Positions 14,507 through 22,324 of a stretch of DNA of 22,324 nt are shown here, piece by piece. The DNA comes from Thiosocius sp049669185 (lineage in GTDB: Bacteria > Pseudomonadota > Gammaproteobacteria > Chromatiales > Chromatiaceae), in assembly GCA_049669185.1 (NCBI GenBank), contig JBATKF010000271.1:1-22324 (forward strand). Direction: 5' to 3'. Position 1 is the first letter of the stretch. Each line of letters opens with the position of its first letter. The position numbers were made by a program, and so were the translations under genes. A model generated the notes under the pieces. The model did not search any database, was not told where the DNA came from, and saw only the letters and a program-made list of their open reading frames with translations.

Positions 14507-16945
14507 TCACGCGATCTTGAGCGACTGGTATTCATGCGCCTGCTCGCCCTCGGCGCGCGCCTTCCATGGATCAATCTGGGCGAAGGTCTGGCTGAACAGA
14601 AAGCGTTGATGAAGGGCCTTGCGCTGCGCAGCATCTTCGACGACATGCTGCTTGATATGATTGAGCCCAACGCGCTCAACCCAGGGCGCAGTGCGCTCGA
14701 GGTAGTGCCCTTCTTCCCGATACAGCTGAATGAAGGCTCCGCAGTACTCGAGCACCTCTTCCTCGGTATCGACCTTACACAACAGGTCGGTCACACGGAC
14801 CTTGATCCCGCCGTTGCCACCGACGTGCAGCTCATAGCCGGAATCGACGCACACGACGCCAAAGTCCTTGATCGTGGCCTCGGCGCAATTGCGCGGGCAG
14901 CCAGACACCGCCAGTTTGAATTTGTGCGGCATCCATGAACCCCAGGTCATCTGCTCCAGCCTGACCCCAAGGCCGGTGGAGTTCTGGGTGCCGAAGCGAC
15001 ACCAGGTCTTGCCGGCACAGGTCTTTACCGTGCGCAGTGCCTTGCCATACGCATGGCCGCTGACGAAGCCGGCATCAGAGAGATCCTTCCACACGGACGG
15101 CAGATCTTCCTTCTTGACACCGAAAAGATCGATGCGCTGACCGCCGGTGACTTTCATCTCCGGGACCTTGTACTTGTCCGACACGTCCGCAATCGCACGC
15201 AGGTCGTTCGCGGTGCAAAGACCACCGAACATCCGCGGCACGACAGAGTAAGTCCCATCCTTCTGGATATTGCCGTGGGCGCGTTCATTGATGAACCGCG
15301 ACTGCGCGTCGTCCTGATACTCGGCCGGCCAGTTCGCCAGCAAATAATAGTTGAGGGCCGGTCGACAACTGGCGCAACCGTCCTCGGTCTTCCAATCCAT
15401 GGCCTCGCGCACTGCCTGCATAGACTTCAGGCCGCGCTGCTGAATCGCTGCAATCACATCGTCATGGCTGTGCTCGGTACAGCCGCACATCCCTTTCTTG
15501 CTCGGTGCCTTGTCGTAGCCCTCACCGACCGTACTGGCCAAGATCGCCTCGACAAGCCCGGTGCAGGATCCGCAAGAACTGGAGGCCTTGGTATGCGCGC
15601 GCACATCCTCCAGGGTGAACAGACCCTTCTTGCCAATCGCCGTAACAATCTCGCCCTTGCACACCCCATTGCAGCCGCAGATCTCAGCGCTCTCCGGTAA
15701 CGCCATGACGCTGGCCGAGGCATCACCGTGGCCCGCATCACCGAGATCATGCTGGCCAAACAGTATGGTGCTGCGAAACGCAGAAATATCAGTGCCCTCG
15801 CGGAGCAGCGTGAAATACCAGGTTCCGTCCATGGTGTCCCCATACAGCACGGCGCCCTTGATCCTGTTTTCGCGGATCACCAGCTTCTTGTAGATACCCT
15901 GCGATGGATCCTGCAGTACCAGTGTTTCATCACCCTCGGACTCGTTGAATTCGCCGGCCGAGAAGAGGTCGATACCCGTGACCTTGAGCTTGGTCGACGT
16001 CACCGAGCCTTCGTAGCGGGCTATGCCCATCTGCGCCAGATGGTTCGCGGCCACCTTGGCCTGCTCGAACAGCGGCGCCACCAGGCCATAGCACTGGCTG
16101 CGGTGCTGTACGCACTCACCGACTGCATAGATCTTGGGGTCATAGGTCTGCATCGTGTCATTGACGACGATCCCGCGTTCGCAATGCAGACCGGTCTGCT
16201 TCGCCAATTCGATGTTGGGCCGGATACCGACCGCCATCACCACCAGATCGGCCGGAACCTCGGAACCATCGGCGAAGCGCACGCCGCTGACGCGCTCATT
16301 GCCGAGAATCTCTGCGGTCTGCGCCTCCATCAGGAAGGTCATGCCACGCTGCTCGAGCGATGACTTGAGCAGTGCCGCGGCCGGCTTGTCCAACTGGCGC
16401 TCCATCAGGCTATCGAGCAGGTGCACGACAGTCACGTGCATACCCTGCTTTACAAGTCCATAGGCCGCTTCGAGACCCAGCAGGCCGCCGCCGATGACCA
16501 CGGCGTGCTTGAACTGCCCGGCCGCCATGAGCATTGCCTCGACATCGGCGATATCGCGGTAGCCCATGACACCCGGCTTGTCATGCCCGGGCACCGGGAC
16601 GATGAACGGATTGGACCCGGTACTGATCAGCAAGCGGTCATAATTGGACGTTACTGCATTGCGTGTAACGACGCGCTGTTCAACGCGATCGATCTGCACG
16701 ACAGGGTCTCCGGTGATGAGTTTTATCCCCTGTTCGGCATACCAATCGCGGCCGTTCAGAATGATGTCGTCGATGGACTTCTCGCCGGCAAGTACAGGCG
16801 AAAGCATGATGCGGTTGTAATTCGGATGGGGTTCGGCGCCGAATACGGTGATCTCATAACGCTCCGGCGCGAGCTTCAAGAGCTCCTCGAGTGTGCGCAC
16901 GCCCGCCATGCCGTTGCCGATCATTACCAGTTTCTGTTTCATCAT
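14507..16945 (-). CDS. nirB: Assimilatory NADH nitrite reductase, large subunit
   Basis: 812 residues, complete. FAD motif VMIGNGMAG (7 on) and NAD motif VVIGGGLLGLEAA (149 on) form the flavin part. Two BFD-type modules follow: Cys423, 425, 458, 461 and a second with Cys487, 489, 524, 527. The C-terminal sulfite/nitrite reductase part carries the siroheme-[4Fe-4S] cysteines 643, 649, 683 and 687 (TCAGKTWC and SGCPRNC). It performs the six-electron reduction of nitrite to ammonium in the cytosol. Two in-frame ATG codons (16945 and 16942) both follow AGAGGCAGAG; the start is ambiguous by one residue. It follows nrtC by 59 bp and precedes nirD. Its flavin half is closely similar in layout to the fusion protein at 9058-11055. 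Confidence 0.97.
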   Translation of the reverse strand: MMKQKLVMIGNGMAGVRTLEELLKLAPERYEITVFGAEPHPNYNRIMLSPVLAGEKSIDDIILNGRDWYAEQGIKLITGDPVVQIDRVEQRVVTRNAVTSNYDRLLISTGSNPFIVPVPGHDKPGVMGYRDIADVEAMLMAAGQFKHAVVIGGGLLGLEAAYGLVKQGMHVTVVHLLDSLMERQLDKPAAALLKSSLEQRGMTFLMEAQTAEILGNERVSGVRFADGSEVPADLVVMAVGIRPNIELAKQTGLHCERGIVVNDTMQTYDPKIYAVGECVQHRSQCYGLVAPLFEQAKVAANHLAQMGIARYEGSVTSTKLKVTGIDLFSAGEFNESEGDETLVLQDPSQGIYKKLVIRENRIKGAVLYGDTMDGTWYFTLLREGTDISAFRSTILFGQHDLGDAGHGDASASVMALPESAEICGCNGVCKGEIVTAIGKKGLFTLEDVRAHTKASSSCGSCTGLVEAILASTVGEGYDKAPSKKGMCGCTEHSHDDVIAAIQQRGLKSMQAVREAMDWKTEDGCASCRPALNYYLLANWPAEYQDDAQSRFINERAHGNIQKDGTYSVVPRMFGGLCTANDLRAIADVSDKYKVPEMKVTGGQRIDLFGVKKEDLPSVWKDLSDAGFVSGHAYGKALRTVKTCAGKTWCRFGTQNSTGLGVRLEQMTWGSWMPHKFKLAVSGCPRNCAEATIKDFGVVCVDSGYELHVGGNGGIKVRVTDLLCKVDTEEEVLEYCGAFIQLYREEGHYLERTAPWVERVGLNHIKQHVVEDAAQRKALHQRFLFSQTFAQIDPWKARAEGEQAHEYQSLKIA

Positions 16946-17004
16946 CTCTGCCTCTCAAAACCCCGATCTTCTGCCATAAGACTCCGCGTGCCCGTCCGGC
17001 CGCT

Positions 17005-19194
17005 TTATCCGGCGCTCCCGGTGATTACCTCATCCGAACCCATGAGGGCATCGCTTGGTGGGGTTTCGTCCTGGCCCTTGAACTGGATCGCAAAGCTATC
17101 GCCGTACTCCTCGAACCGGGCTGCATCGAAACAGCGATCGTCCATGAAGCGATCCGGTCCCATCTCGATGGCTTGGGTGGCCGCGGCCAGAGACCAACCA
17201 CTGCGATTGCAGCCCTCCACCTTGTAGTCCTTTGCGGGATGGGGCAGGCCCAGCGCATCCGCGGCGGCGCGGAAAACCTCCGGAAGGTACACGGCCTCCG
17301 CTATCCGCTGCGGGTTTATCGGCTCGGCCAGTTGACCCCAGCGCTGCATCTGCGAAAGGAACCAGACGGCATGTGACCGCCATGGGAAGTTCGCCGCATA
17401 GCGATGGAAAACGTTGTAGTCCGGCGCCGCCCGTGGTTTCTCGTCGGACGAGAACTGCAGTGTGCCGGTCAGTGATTTCTCCAACACATCGTGCGGTGCA
17501 TTGACATACCGCCCCAGGCTGAGGAGGCTGCAGGCCTCGCGACGATTGGCCGGCGTGTCCAGCCAGATGCATGCCTCTATCAGCCCCGTCAACACCGCAC
17601 GGTGTGTATTCGGGTTGCTTTGAGCCCAGTTACGGGTCACCGCAAACACCTTTTCCGGATGATTGTTCCAGATGTCGTAGCTGGTAATGAGCGTCCGCCC
17701 CAGGCCCTCCGACACCGCATAGGTATTCCAAGGTTCACCGACACAGCAACCGGCGATCATCCCGGCCCTCAGATAGTGACCGACCTGCGGTGGTGGGACG
17801 ACTGTCAGACGCACGTCGCGATCCGGATCGATCCCGGCATCGGCCATCCAATAGCGGAGCAAATAATTGTGCGAGGATTGCGGAAAAACCACAGCGAATG
17901 TCAGCTTGGGACGGTTGGCCGCCTGGTCCTGTTGGATCACCTTCTTCAGCGCCTTAGCGGATCCCCTCGCGGTATCCAGACCGGCGACCCCGGTAGCCAG
18001 CAGGCGTCCGTACAGCTCTTTCGATACCGTGACCGCATTGCCATTGAGGTCGAGGCTCAACGCCGTGACCATCGGTTGACAACGGCCTTTATCCAGCATC
18101 GAGGCAATCGGCATCGCGGCCAGCATCTGTGCGCCGTCGAGTATGCCAGTACCGACTTTGTCGCGGATGTTTGCCCAAGAAGACTCGCGCGACAACTCGA
18201 CATTCAGCCCCTGATTCGCGAATAGGCCTTTCTCCTTCGCCACGACGAGAGGTGCGCAGTCGGTCAGCGGGATAAAGCCCAGTGTCAGATTGCGTTTTTC
18301 GAGATAAGGAGACGATTTCGCCGGCGCGCTCTCTTTCTTCGACGGCAGCCTGTACAGCTTCGCTGTGGCCGGCTGCGCAGCCTGCGTGGCCGTCTGCTCG
18401 CCGAGCTTTGCCGGATTTGCATGGCGTTCATGCAGGAACCTCACGACCTCGGCACGATAGTGGTTGTATGCCGGATCCTCAGCCAGGGCGAGCCGATCGC
18501 GCGGTCGCTCCATGTTGATCTGCAGTATCTCTCCGACCGTTGCCGACGGGCCATTGGTCATCATCACGATGCGGTCCGATAACAGCACCGCTTCATCGAC
18601 ATCATGCGTAATCATTATCACGGTGTTGTTCAGTCGCCCCTGAATCTCCATCAGGGAATCCTGCATGTGCGTTCGCGTCAGTGAATCGAGCGCACCAAAC
18701 GGCTCGTCCATCAGCAGGACCTTGGGCTCCATCGACAAGGCCCGCGCGATACCAACACGTTGCTTCATGCCGCCGGAGATCTCGTCCGGCTTGCGATCCA
18801 GCGCATGAGACATATGCACCATTTCAAGATTGTGGCGCGTCCATTCATCGCGTTCCGACCTCGATTTGCTGCGCTTGAAAACCTGGTCGACCGCCAGCCG
18901 CACGTTGTCATAAACCGACAGCCACGGCAGCAGCGAATGGTTCTGGAAGACCACCGCGCGGTCGGGTCCGGGCTCGCCCACTTCCCTGTTCTCCAGCAGC
19001 ACCCCACCCTCGCTCGCCTCGAGGAGGCCGGCAACGACATTGAGCACGGTTGACTTGCCGCAGCCCGAGTGACCGATCAGCGAGACGAACTCACCCTGGT
19101 CCACCTTCAGGTGGATATCCTTGAGTACGTTCAACGGTCCCTTGTCGGTCGGAAAGGTAACGCCGACGTGATCGATAGTCAGATAGCTGTGCAT
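17005..19194 (-). CDS. nrtC: Nitrate/nitrite ABC transporter ATPase fused to NrtA-like domain
   Basis: 729 residues from ATG 19194 (a longer frame opens at 19272, but MHSYLTIDHV is the usual NrtC start). The ATPase part (about 1 to 260) has Walker A GHSGCGKST (41 to 49), signature SGGMKQRVGIARAL, Walker B VLLMDEPFGALD and switch ITHDVDEA. After a linker of about 60 residues rich in Ala and Lys, a second part repeats the NrtA fold (LTLGFIPLTDCAPLVVAKEK, LSLDLNGNAVTVSKELYG, GYCVGEPWN-like GCCVGEPWNTYAV). In cyanobacterial NrtC this extra domain mediates ammonium-dependent inhibition of uptake. The same role is inferred here. No separate NrtD is present, so NrtC probably forms a homodimer. It lies 110 bp after nrtB. 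Confidence 0.94.
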   Translation of the reverse strand: MHSYLTIDHVGVTFPTDKGPLNVLKDIHLKVDQGEFVSLIGHSGCGKSTVLNVVAGLLEASEGGVLLENREVGEPGPDRAVVFQNHSLLPWLSVYDNVRLAVDQVFKRSKSRSERDEWTRHNLEMVHMSHALDRKPDEISGGMKQRVGIARALSMEPKVLLMDEPFGALDSLTRTHMQDSLMEIQGRLNNTVIMITHDVDEAVLLSDRIVMMTNGPSATVGEILQINMERPRDRLALAEDPAYNHYRAEVVRFLHERHANPAKLGEQTATQAAQPATAKLYRLPSKKESAPAKSSPYLEKRNLTLGFIPLTDCAPLVVAKEKGLFANQGLNVELSRESSWANIRDKVGTGILDGAQMLAAMPIASMLDKGRCQPMVTALSLDLNGNAVTVSKELYGRLLATGVAGLDTARGSAKALKKVIQQDQAANRPKLTFAVVFPQSSHNYLLRYWMADAGIDPDRDVRLTVVPPPQVGHYLRAGMIAGCCVGEPWNTYAVSEGLGRTLITSYDIWNNHPEKVFAVTRNWAQSNPNTHRAVLTGLIEACIWLDTPANRREACSLLSLGRYVNAPHDVLEKSLTGTLQFSSDEKPRAAPDYNVFHRYAANFPWRSHAVWFLSQMQRWGQLAEPINPQRIAEAVYLPEVFRAAADALGLPHPAKDYKVEGCNRSGWSLAAATQAIEMGPDRFMDDRCFDAARFEEYGDSFAIQFKGQDETPPSDALMGSDEVITGSAG

Positions 19195-19304
19195 AATCTT
19201 TGTCTCATGGATTCGAGTAGTCAGCTGCGCTGGGGCATCAAAGAGGCGGTCGACGCGAGCCGCCGGCTCCACAGATCCTCGTGTTTGCTATGTCCCTGCC
19301 CCTG

Positions 19305-20336
19305 TCAACGCAGCACCGCATCCCTGTCCCAGCTGAACAGGCGCTGCATCGCCAGCATGCCGCGATCGAGTAGGAAGCCGATGAAGCCAATAACCAGTAC
19401 CGCGACCATGATCCGCGCAAGCGAATTGGAACTGCCGTTTTGGAATTCATCCCAGACGAACTTGCCGAGACCGGGGTTCTGCGCCAGCATTTCAGCGGCA
19501 ATCAAGACCATCCAGCCGATACCGAGTGACAGCCGCATACCGGTGAACATCATCGGCAGTGACGACGGCAGGATGATCTTCAGCGTCTTGGTAAACCAGT
19601 TCAGACGCAGCACACGACTGACATTGATCAGGTCCTTGCTGACCCCGGAGACGCCCACTGCGGTGTTGATGATGGTGGGCCACAGGCAACACAAGGTCAC
19701 CGTGATTGCCGAGTTCAGGAACGACTTGGAGAACCAGGGATCCTCCGAGACGTAGACTGCCGAGACCACCATGGTCACCAGCGGCAGCCAGGCCAGCGGA
19801 GAGATCGGCTTGAACAGCTGAATGATCGGATTGAGCGCCTGGTACAGGGTCTGACTCATGCCGATCACGATGCCAAGCGGGACTGCGATCAAGGTCGCGA
19901 TGATGAAACCTGCCATTACCGTCAGGAGACTGGTGAAGATCTGGTCAATGAAGGTCGCCGGGCCGGTGTAGCGCCGCGCCTGTATCTTTTCGATTCGCTC
20001 CGCCGGCTGGCCCGCGGCGATAGCCTTCTCGACCCGCGCCTGCATGCGTTCGTTGAATGCAGACGCCTTTTCGCGCTCCGCCCGATGTTCTTGATACAGT
20101 GCAATGCCTTGGTCCCAGACCTGCGCCGGTCCCGGAAGCTCGCCAAGTGACGTCTGCACCTGTTTTGCCCCGGCGCTCCACAGCATCAGGAATACCAGGA
20201 TCGCGGCAAAGGGCACCAGGACATTGCGCACCAGGCTGCCGCTGATATTGACCAGGCCGTCGCCGGCCAGGTATTCGAGCGCAGCATTGAGGGCGCCGGA
20301 TTCGAAGGTCTTGCGGGTTTTGGCTGCGGTCGTCAT
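19305..20336 (-). CDS. nrtB: Nitrate/nitrite ABC transporter permease
   Basis: 343 residues; ATG 20336 has GGGGA upstream. The N-terminal membrane helix (about 35 to 54, LVRNVLVPFAAILVFLMLWS) is followed by a long charged periplasmic segment of about 70 residues (EHRAEREKASAFNERMQARV). The binding-protein-dependent permease core then begins at FIDQIFTSLLTVMAGF. The loop that contacts the ATPase is visible as EMLAQNPGLGKFVWDEFQ preceded by MRLSLGIGWMVLIAA. This is the standard NrtB layout, two copies of which form the inner-membrane channel for NrtA-delivered nitrate. The 70-residue insert is longer and more charged than in simple family members. It lies 78 bp after nrtA. Confidence 0.94.
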   Translation of the reverse strand: MTTAAKTRKTFESGALNAALEYLAGDGLVNISGSLVRNVLVPFAAILVFLMLWSAGAKQVQTSLGELPGPAQVWDQGIALYQEHRAEREKASAFNERMQARVEKAIAAGQPAERIEKIQARRYTGPATFIDQIFTSLLTVMAGFIIATLIAVPLGIVIGMSQTLYQALNPIIQLFKPISPLAWLPLVTMVVSAVYVSEDPWFSKSFLNSAITVTLCCLWPTIINTAVGVSGVSKDLINVSRVLRLNWFTKTLKIILPSSLPMMFTGMRLSLGIGWMVLIAAEMLAQNPGLGKFVWDEFQNGSSNSLARIMVAVLVIGFIGFLLDRGMLAMQRLFSWDRDAVLR

Positions 20337-20414
20337 GACACGATCCCCATCTCTCGTCTGCGGACAAGAGCCGATCCCCGGCGGCGGGGCGCTGGCCCCG
20401 ACGCCGGGACAGGC

Positions 20415-21815
20415 TCACAGCGTATCTGAGCCCTTGAGGCCGATCGAAAACGACGTCAGATACGCGTTCGGCTCGGTGCCGTCGAAGGTCACACCGTCAA
20501 TGAACTCGGTCTGTGGCTTGCGGTAACCGGTCTCGCTGGCGAAATCCGGAAACTCAGCGGCGGTCATATGGCCCTCGGCGATCAGCTCCTTGGCCGCCGT
20601 CATGTAAATGTCTGGGCGGTACACCGACTTCGCTACCTCGTCGTACCAGCTGTCGTCTTTCTGCTCGGCAATCTGGCCCCAGCGGCGCATCTGGGTCAGA
20701 TACCAGACCGCGTCCGAGTAATAGGGGTAGGTCGCGTAATAGCGGAAGAACACATTGAAGTCGGGCACCGCCCGCTTGTCGCCCTTCTCATATTCGAAGG
20801 TGCCGGTCATCGAATTAGCGATAACCTCGTAATCGGCGCCGACATAATTCGGCTGCGACAGGATCTTCACCGCCTCGGGGCGATTGCCGTTACCGTTGTC
20901 GTCGAGCCACTTGGCAGCGCGCAGCAGCGCCTTTACGATACGCACCGTGGTGTTCGGGTAGGCCTCGGTGAATTCCTTGGTCATGCCAAAGACCTTCTCC
21001 GGATTGTCCTTCCAGATCTCATAGTCTGTGATGACCGGCACGCCGATTCCCTTGAAGACGGCCTGCTGATTCCAGGGCTCGCCGACGCAATAGCCATGGA
21101 TCGTGCCAGCCTCGAGGGTCGCCGGCATCTGTGGTGGCGGGGTGACCGATAGCAGCGCATCGGCCTGCAGCGTGCCGGCTATATCGCCCTTGTGGGGCGC
21201 GTAGTAGCCTGGATGTATGCCACCGGCCGCCAACCAGTAGCGTAATTCGTAGTTGTGCGTCGAGACCGGAAAGACCATGCCCATTTTGAACGGCTTGCCC
21301 TCAGCCTTGAATTCCTCGACCACCGGCTTCAGGTAGTCGGCCTTGATCGGGTGCTGTGGGCGACCATCGGCCATCTTTGGCACATGCGGTTTCATCTTCT
21401 GCCAGATCTCGTTGGAAACCGTAATACCGTTGCCATTCAGATCCATAGAAAACGGCGTGATGATATGTGCCTTGGTGCCAAAGCCGATCGTCGCCGCCAG
21501 GGGCTGACCGGCCAGCATATGGGCGCCATCGAGCTGGCCGTCGATCACGCCATCGAGCAACACCTTCCAGTTCGCCTGTGCTTCGAGGGCAACGTACAGG
21601 CCCTCGTCCTCGAAGTAGCCCTTCTCGTAGGCGATAGCGAGCGGCGCCATGTCGGTCAGCTTGATGAAGCCAAATTTGAGGTCCTCTTTCTCGGGCGCGC
21701 CGACTGACGCCAGCGCACCACCGCTTGCGGTGACCGCAATCAGTGCCAAGACACCGGCGAGTAGCGCTCGTCTGCAAAACCCGCGCTGGGTCATGCCGCT
21801 CGTTTCGATGCTCAT
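20415..21815 (-). CDS. nrtA: Nitrate/nitrite ABC transporter substrate-binding protein
   Basis: 466 residues; ATG 21815 follows GGAGAGG at 9 nt. The N-terminus has a signal peptide with twin arginines (CRRALLAGVLALIAV, Arg15-Arg16), possibly Tat-dependent, ending in GALAS. The mature protein is an NrtA/CmpA-type binding protein: LKFGFIKLTDMAPLAIAYEK, ADYLKPVVEEF, FPVSTHNYELRYWLAAGGIH, HGYCVGEPWNQQAV and VWYLTQMRRWGQ. CmpA, the bicarbonate paralogue, looks similar, but the operon with nirB, nirD and nasA points to nitrate/nitrite. It acts in the periplasm and feeds NrtB/NrtC. It shares the same fold with the C-terminal part of nrtC, evidence of old duplication. It is the first gene of the operon behind the leader attenuator. 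Confidence 0.95.
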   Translation of the reverse strand: MSIETSGMTQRGFCRRALLAGVLALIAVTASGGALASVGAPEKEDLKFGFIKLTDMAPLAIAYEKGYFEDEGLYVALEAQANWKVLLDGVIDGQLDGAHMLAGQPLAATIGFGTKAHIITPFSMDLNGNGITVSNEIWQKMKPHVPKMADGRPQHPIKADYLKPVVEEFKAEGKPFKMGMVFPVSTHNYELRYWLAAGGIHPGYYAPHKGDIAGTLQADALLSVTPPPQMPATLEAGTIHGYCVGEPWNQQAVFKGIGVPVITDYEIWKDNPEKVFGMTKEFTEAYPNTTVRIVKALLRAAKWLDDNGNGNRPEAVKILSQPNYVGADYEVIANSMTGTFEYEKGDKRAVPDFNVFFRYYATYPYYSDAVWYLTQMRRWGQIAEQKDDSWYDEVAKSVYRPDIYMTAAKELIAEGHMTAAEFPDFASETGYRKPQTEFIDGVTFDGTEPNAYLTSFSIGLKGSDTL

Positions 21816-21844
21816 AAGGTAAAACCTCTCCGACTCAAAAAACC

Positions 21845-21897
21845 AAAAAAAATGGCGTTCCGCCTTGCATAGGGGCTATGCGGGGCAGGACGCCATT
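21845..21897 (-). terminator. Intrinsic terminator / attenuator in the nrtA leader
   Basis: On the minus strand AATGGCGT and ACGCCATT pair over 8 bp and the stem continues through CTGCC/GGCGG after one mismatch. An inner hairpin GCATAG-CCC-CTATGC caps it and eight U follow at once. It stands about 30 bp before nrtA in the same transcript, so it should block expression unless antiterminated. Confidence 0.85.
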
Positions 21898-21906
21898 GTC
21901 CGTCTC

Positions 21907-21920
21907 GGCCTTCTTCGGCC
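21907..21920 (-). promoter_or_regulatory. Leader hairpin P2 (hexaloop), nas operon
   Basis: On the minus strand GGCC-GAAGAA-GGCC forms a 4 bp stem with a six-base loop. The stem bases are identical to those of the P2 hairpin in the redox-operon leader, and it too lies about 10 nt before the terminator. G at loop position 4 is kept, but position 1 is G and not A, so it is an imperfect ANTAR-type loop. Confidence 0.45.
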
Positions 21921-21944
21921 TGGGTTGATCAGGGCCGCCCGGTC

Positions 21945-21960
21945 GTCCCGCCGTTGGGAC
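21945..21960 (-). promoter_or_regulatory. Leader hairpin P1 (ANTAR-type hexaloop), nas operon
   Basis: On the minus strand GTCCC-AACGGC-GGGAC forms a perfect 5 bp stem with a six-base loop having A at position 1 and G at position 4, as in NasR/NasT target RNAs. It starts about 30 nt into the predicted transcript and 24 nt before P2. Confidence 0.62.
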
Positions 21961-21999
21961 CCCCGAGACATGCAGCAGCCGTTGTCTGTGCTGAGTTAG

Positions 22000-22015
22000 A
22001 GCAAAGCCCGTGCCA
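22000..22015 (-). promoter_or_regulatory. Sigma-54 (-24/-12) promoter of the nas operon
   Basis: Minus-strand TGGCACGGGCTTTGCT matches TGGCACG-N4-TTGCW fully, with GG and GC 12 bp apart. The predicted transcription start is near 21989, giving a leader of about 174 nt before nrtA. It implies RpoN and most likely NtrC, that is, induction by nitrogen limitation. Confidence 0.85.
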
Positions 22016-22142
22016 TTTCTTGGCGGTACGCATCTGGGGCAAACTCGGCTGCAGTACCTAAGGCCATGATCTCTGGCGAATTCCGATGTCCGCAGCGGGT
22101 TATAAAAAAGCCACAAGACGTCCCGTCGAAGTCGCGCGCACG

Positions 22143-22159
22143 GCCACCCAAGCGGTGCC
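22143..22159. promoter_or_regulatory. NtrC-like enhancer dyad
   Basis: On the minus strand GGCACC-GCTTG-GGTGGC fits the NtrC pattern GCACC-N5-GGTGC with one mismatch. It is centred about 160 bp upstream of the predicted start, a usual distance for an RpoN enhancer. Only one such site is clear. Confidence 0.5.
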
Positions 22160-22161
22160 TA

Positions 22162-22178
22162 GTGCGCGCTACGCGCAC
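22162..22178. repeat. Perfect inverted repeat upstream of the nas promoter
   Basis: GTGCGCG-CTA-CGCGCAC is a perfect 7 bp dyad with a three-base centre, 19 bp from the centre of the NtrC-like dyad. The half-site order is opposite to NtrC sites, so it may bind another regulator or may only be a hairpin. Confidence 0.4.
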
Positions 22179-22324
22179 CAGCAGCGCGCAACAAGCGCTT
22201 CAAAGCTGTGCGAACGCCCAGCCCGCATACCTTACCGGGTTTCGTGGCGAGGGCACCGGGAGGCCGTTGTGACGGGGTGCACGCAGTGAAAGACGGTGCC
22301 GGCGTAGCTGACACCAAGTCAAAC

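Larger units (their letters stand above)
22016..22324. other. Non-coding region upstream of the nas promoter
   Basis: No convincing gene is seen here to the window edge. Besides the two dyads at 22143-22178 there is a short A/T tract (22100-22110) between enhancer and promoter, where a bending protein such as IHF might act, but no IHF consensus was recognised. Short frames on both strands have arginine-rich, low-complexity products and no ribosome binding sites. Confidence 0.5.

Noticed and set aside
22162..22178. Second NtrC site at the GTGCGCG/CGCGCAC dyad
   Set aside because: The order of half-sites is GTGC then GCAC, opposite to the NtrC pattern GCAC then GTGC; kept only as an unexplained inverted repeat.
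22066..22272. Short plus-strand frame of 68 codons near the right edge
   Set aside because: Arginine-rich low-complexity product, no ribosome binding site, and it overlaps likely regulatory dyads.
1..22324. CRISPR arrays, tRNA or rRNA genes, insertion sequences, integrases
   Set aside because: No regularly spaced repeats, cloverleaf-type sequence, rRNA-like stretch or transposase motif was recognised on either strand.

Overview
The window is GC-rich bacterial DNA with densely packed genes. It is dominated by an assimilatory nitrate/nitrite locus on the minus strand. The gene types and the sigma-54 style promoters suggest a proteobacterium, most likely a gammaproteobacterium. That placement is an inference from style and content; no rRNA or marker gene is present to fix it.

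Right-hand block (about 22.3 to 11.4 kb, minus strand, read right to left): a nitrate assimilation operon nrtA-nrtB-nrtC-nirB-nirD-nasA. It encodes a periplasmic nitrate/nitrite binding protein, a permease, an ATPase with a fused sensor-like domain, siroheme nitrite reductase (large and small subunits), and molybdopterin nitrate reductase with a C-terminal [2Fe-2S] domain. Upstream lie a textbook sigma-54 -24/-12 element (22000-22015), an NtrC-like dyad, and a leader RNA. The leader holds a hexaloop hairpin (A at loop position 1, G at position 4), a second hexaloop hairpin, and a strong intrinsic terminator before nrtA. That is the layout of an ANTAR (NasT/NasR-type) transcription attenuator.

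Middle block (about 11.2 to 6.1 kb, minus strand): a second operon with its own sigma-54 element (11205-11220) and its own two-hairpin-plus-terminator leader. Its first gene fuses a NasC/NirB-like FAD/NADH domain and a BFD-type [2Fe-2S] domain to a multi-spanning membrane domain with two HX13H helices, as expected for a di-heme cytochrome b. It is followed by a membrane-anchored multiheme cytochrome c (10 CXXCH plus one CX4CH), a DUF3365-type haem protein, a small c-type cytochrome and a VHb-like globin. The matching control regions argue that this redox operon serves nitrogen assimilation. It may carry electrons between NADH or NasA, the membrane and the periplasm, or handle reactive nitrogen by-products. 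No other NADH or ferredoxin partner for NasA is present in the window. This is the most interesting system here.

Left-hand block (about 6.0 to 0 kb): a Kef-type cation/proton antiporter with a cyclic-nucleotide-binding domain, broken by two apparent frameshifts; a pirin-family bicupin; three small plus-strand genes (membrane protein, secreted four-cysteine protein, ankyrin protein); a protein resembling DUF6714; a CBS-pair protein; and a universal stress protein cut by the window edge. No tRNA, rRNA, CRISPR array, insertion sequence or integrase was recognised.
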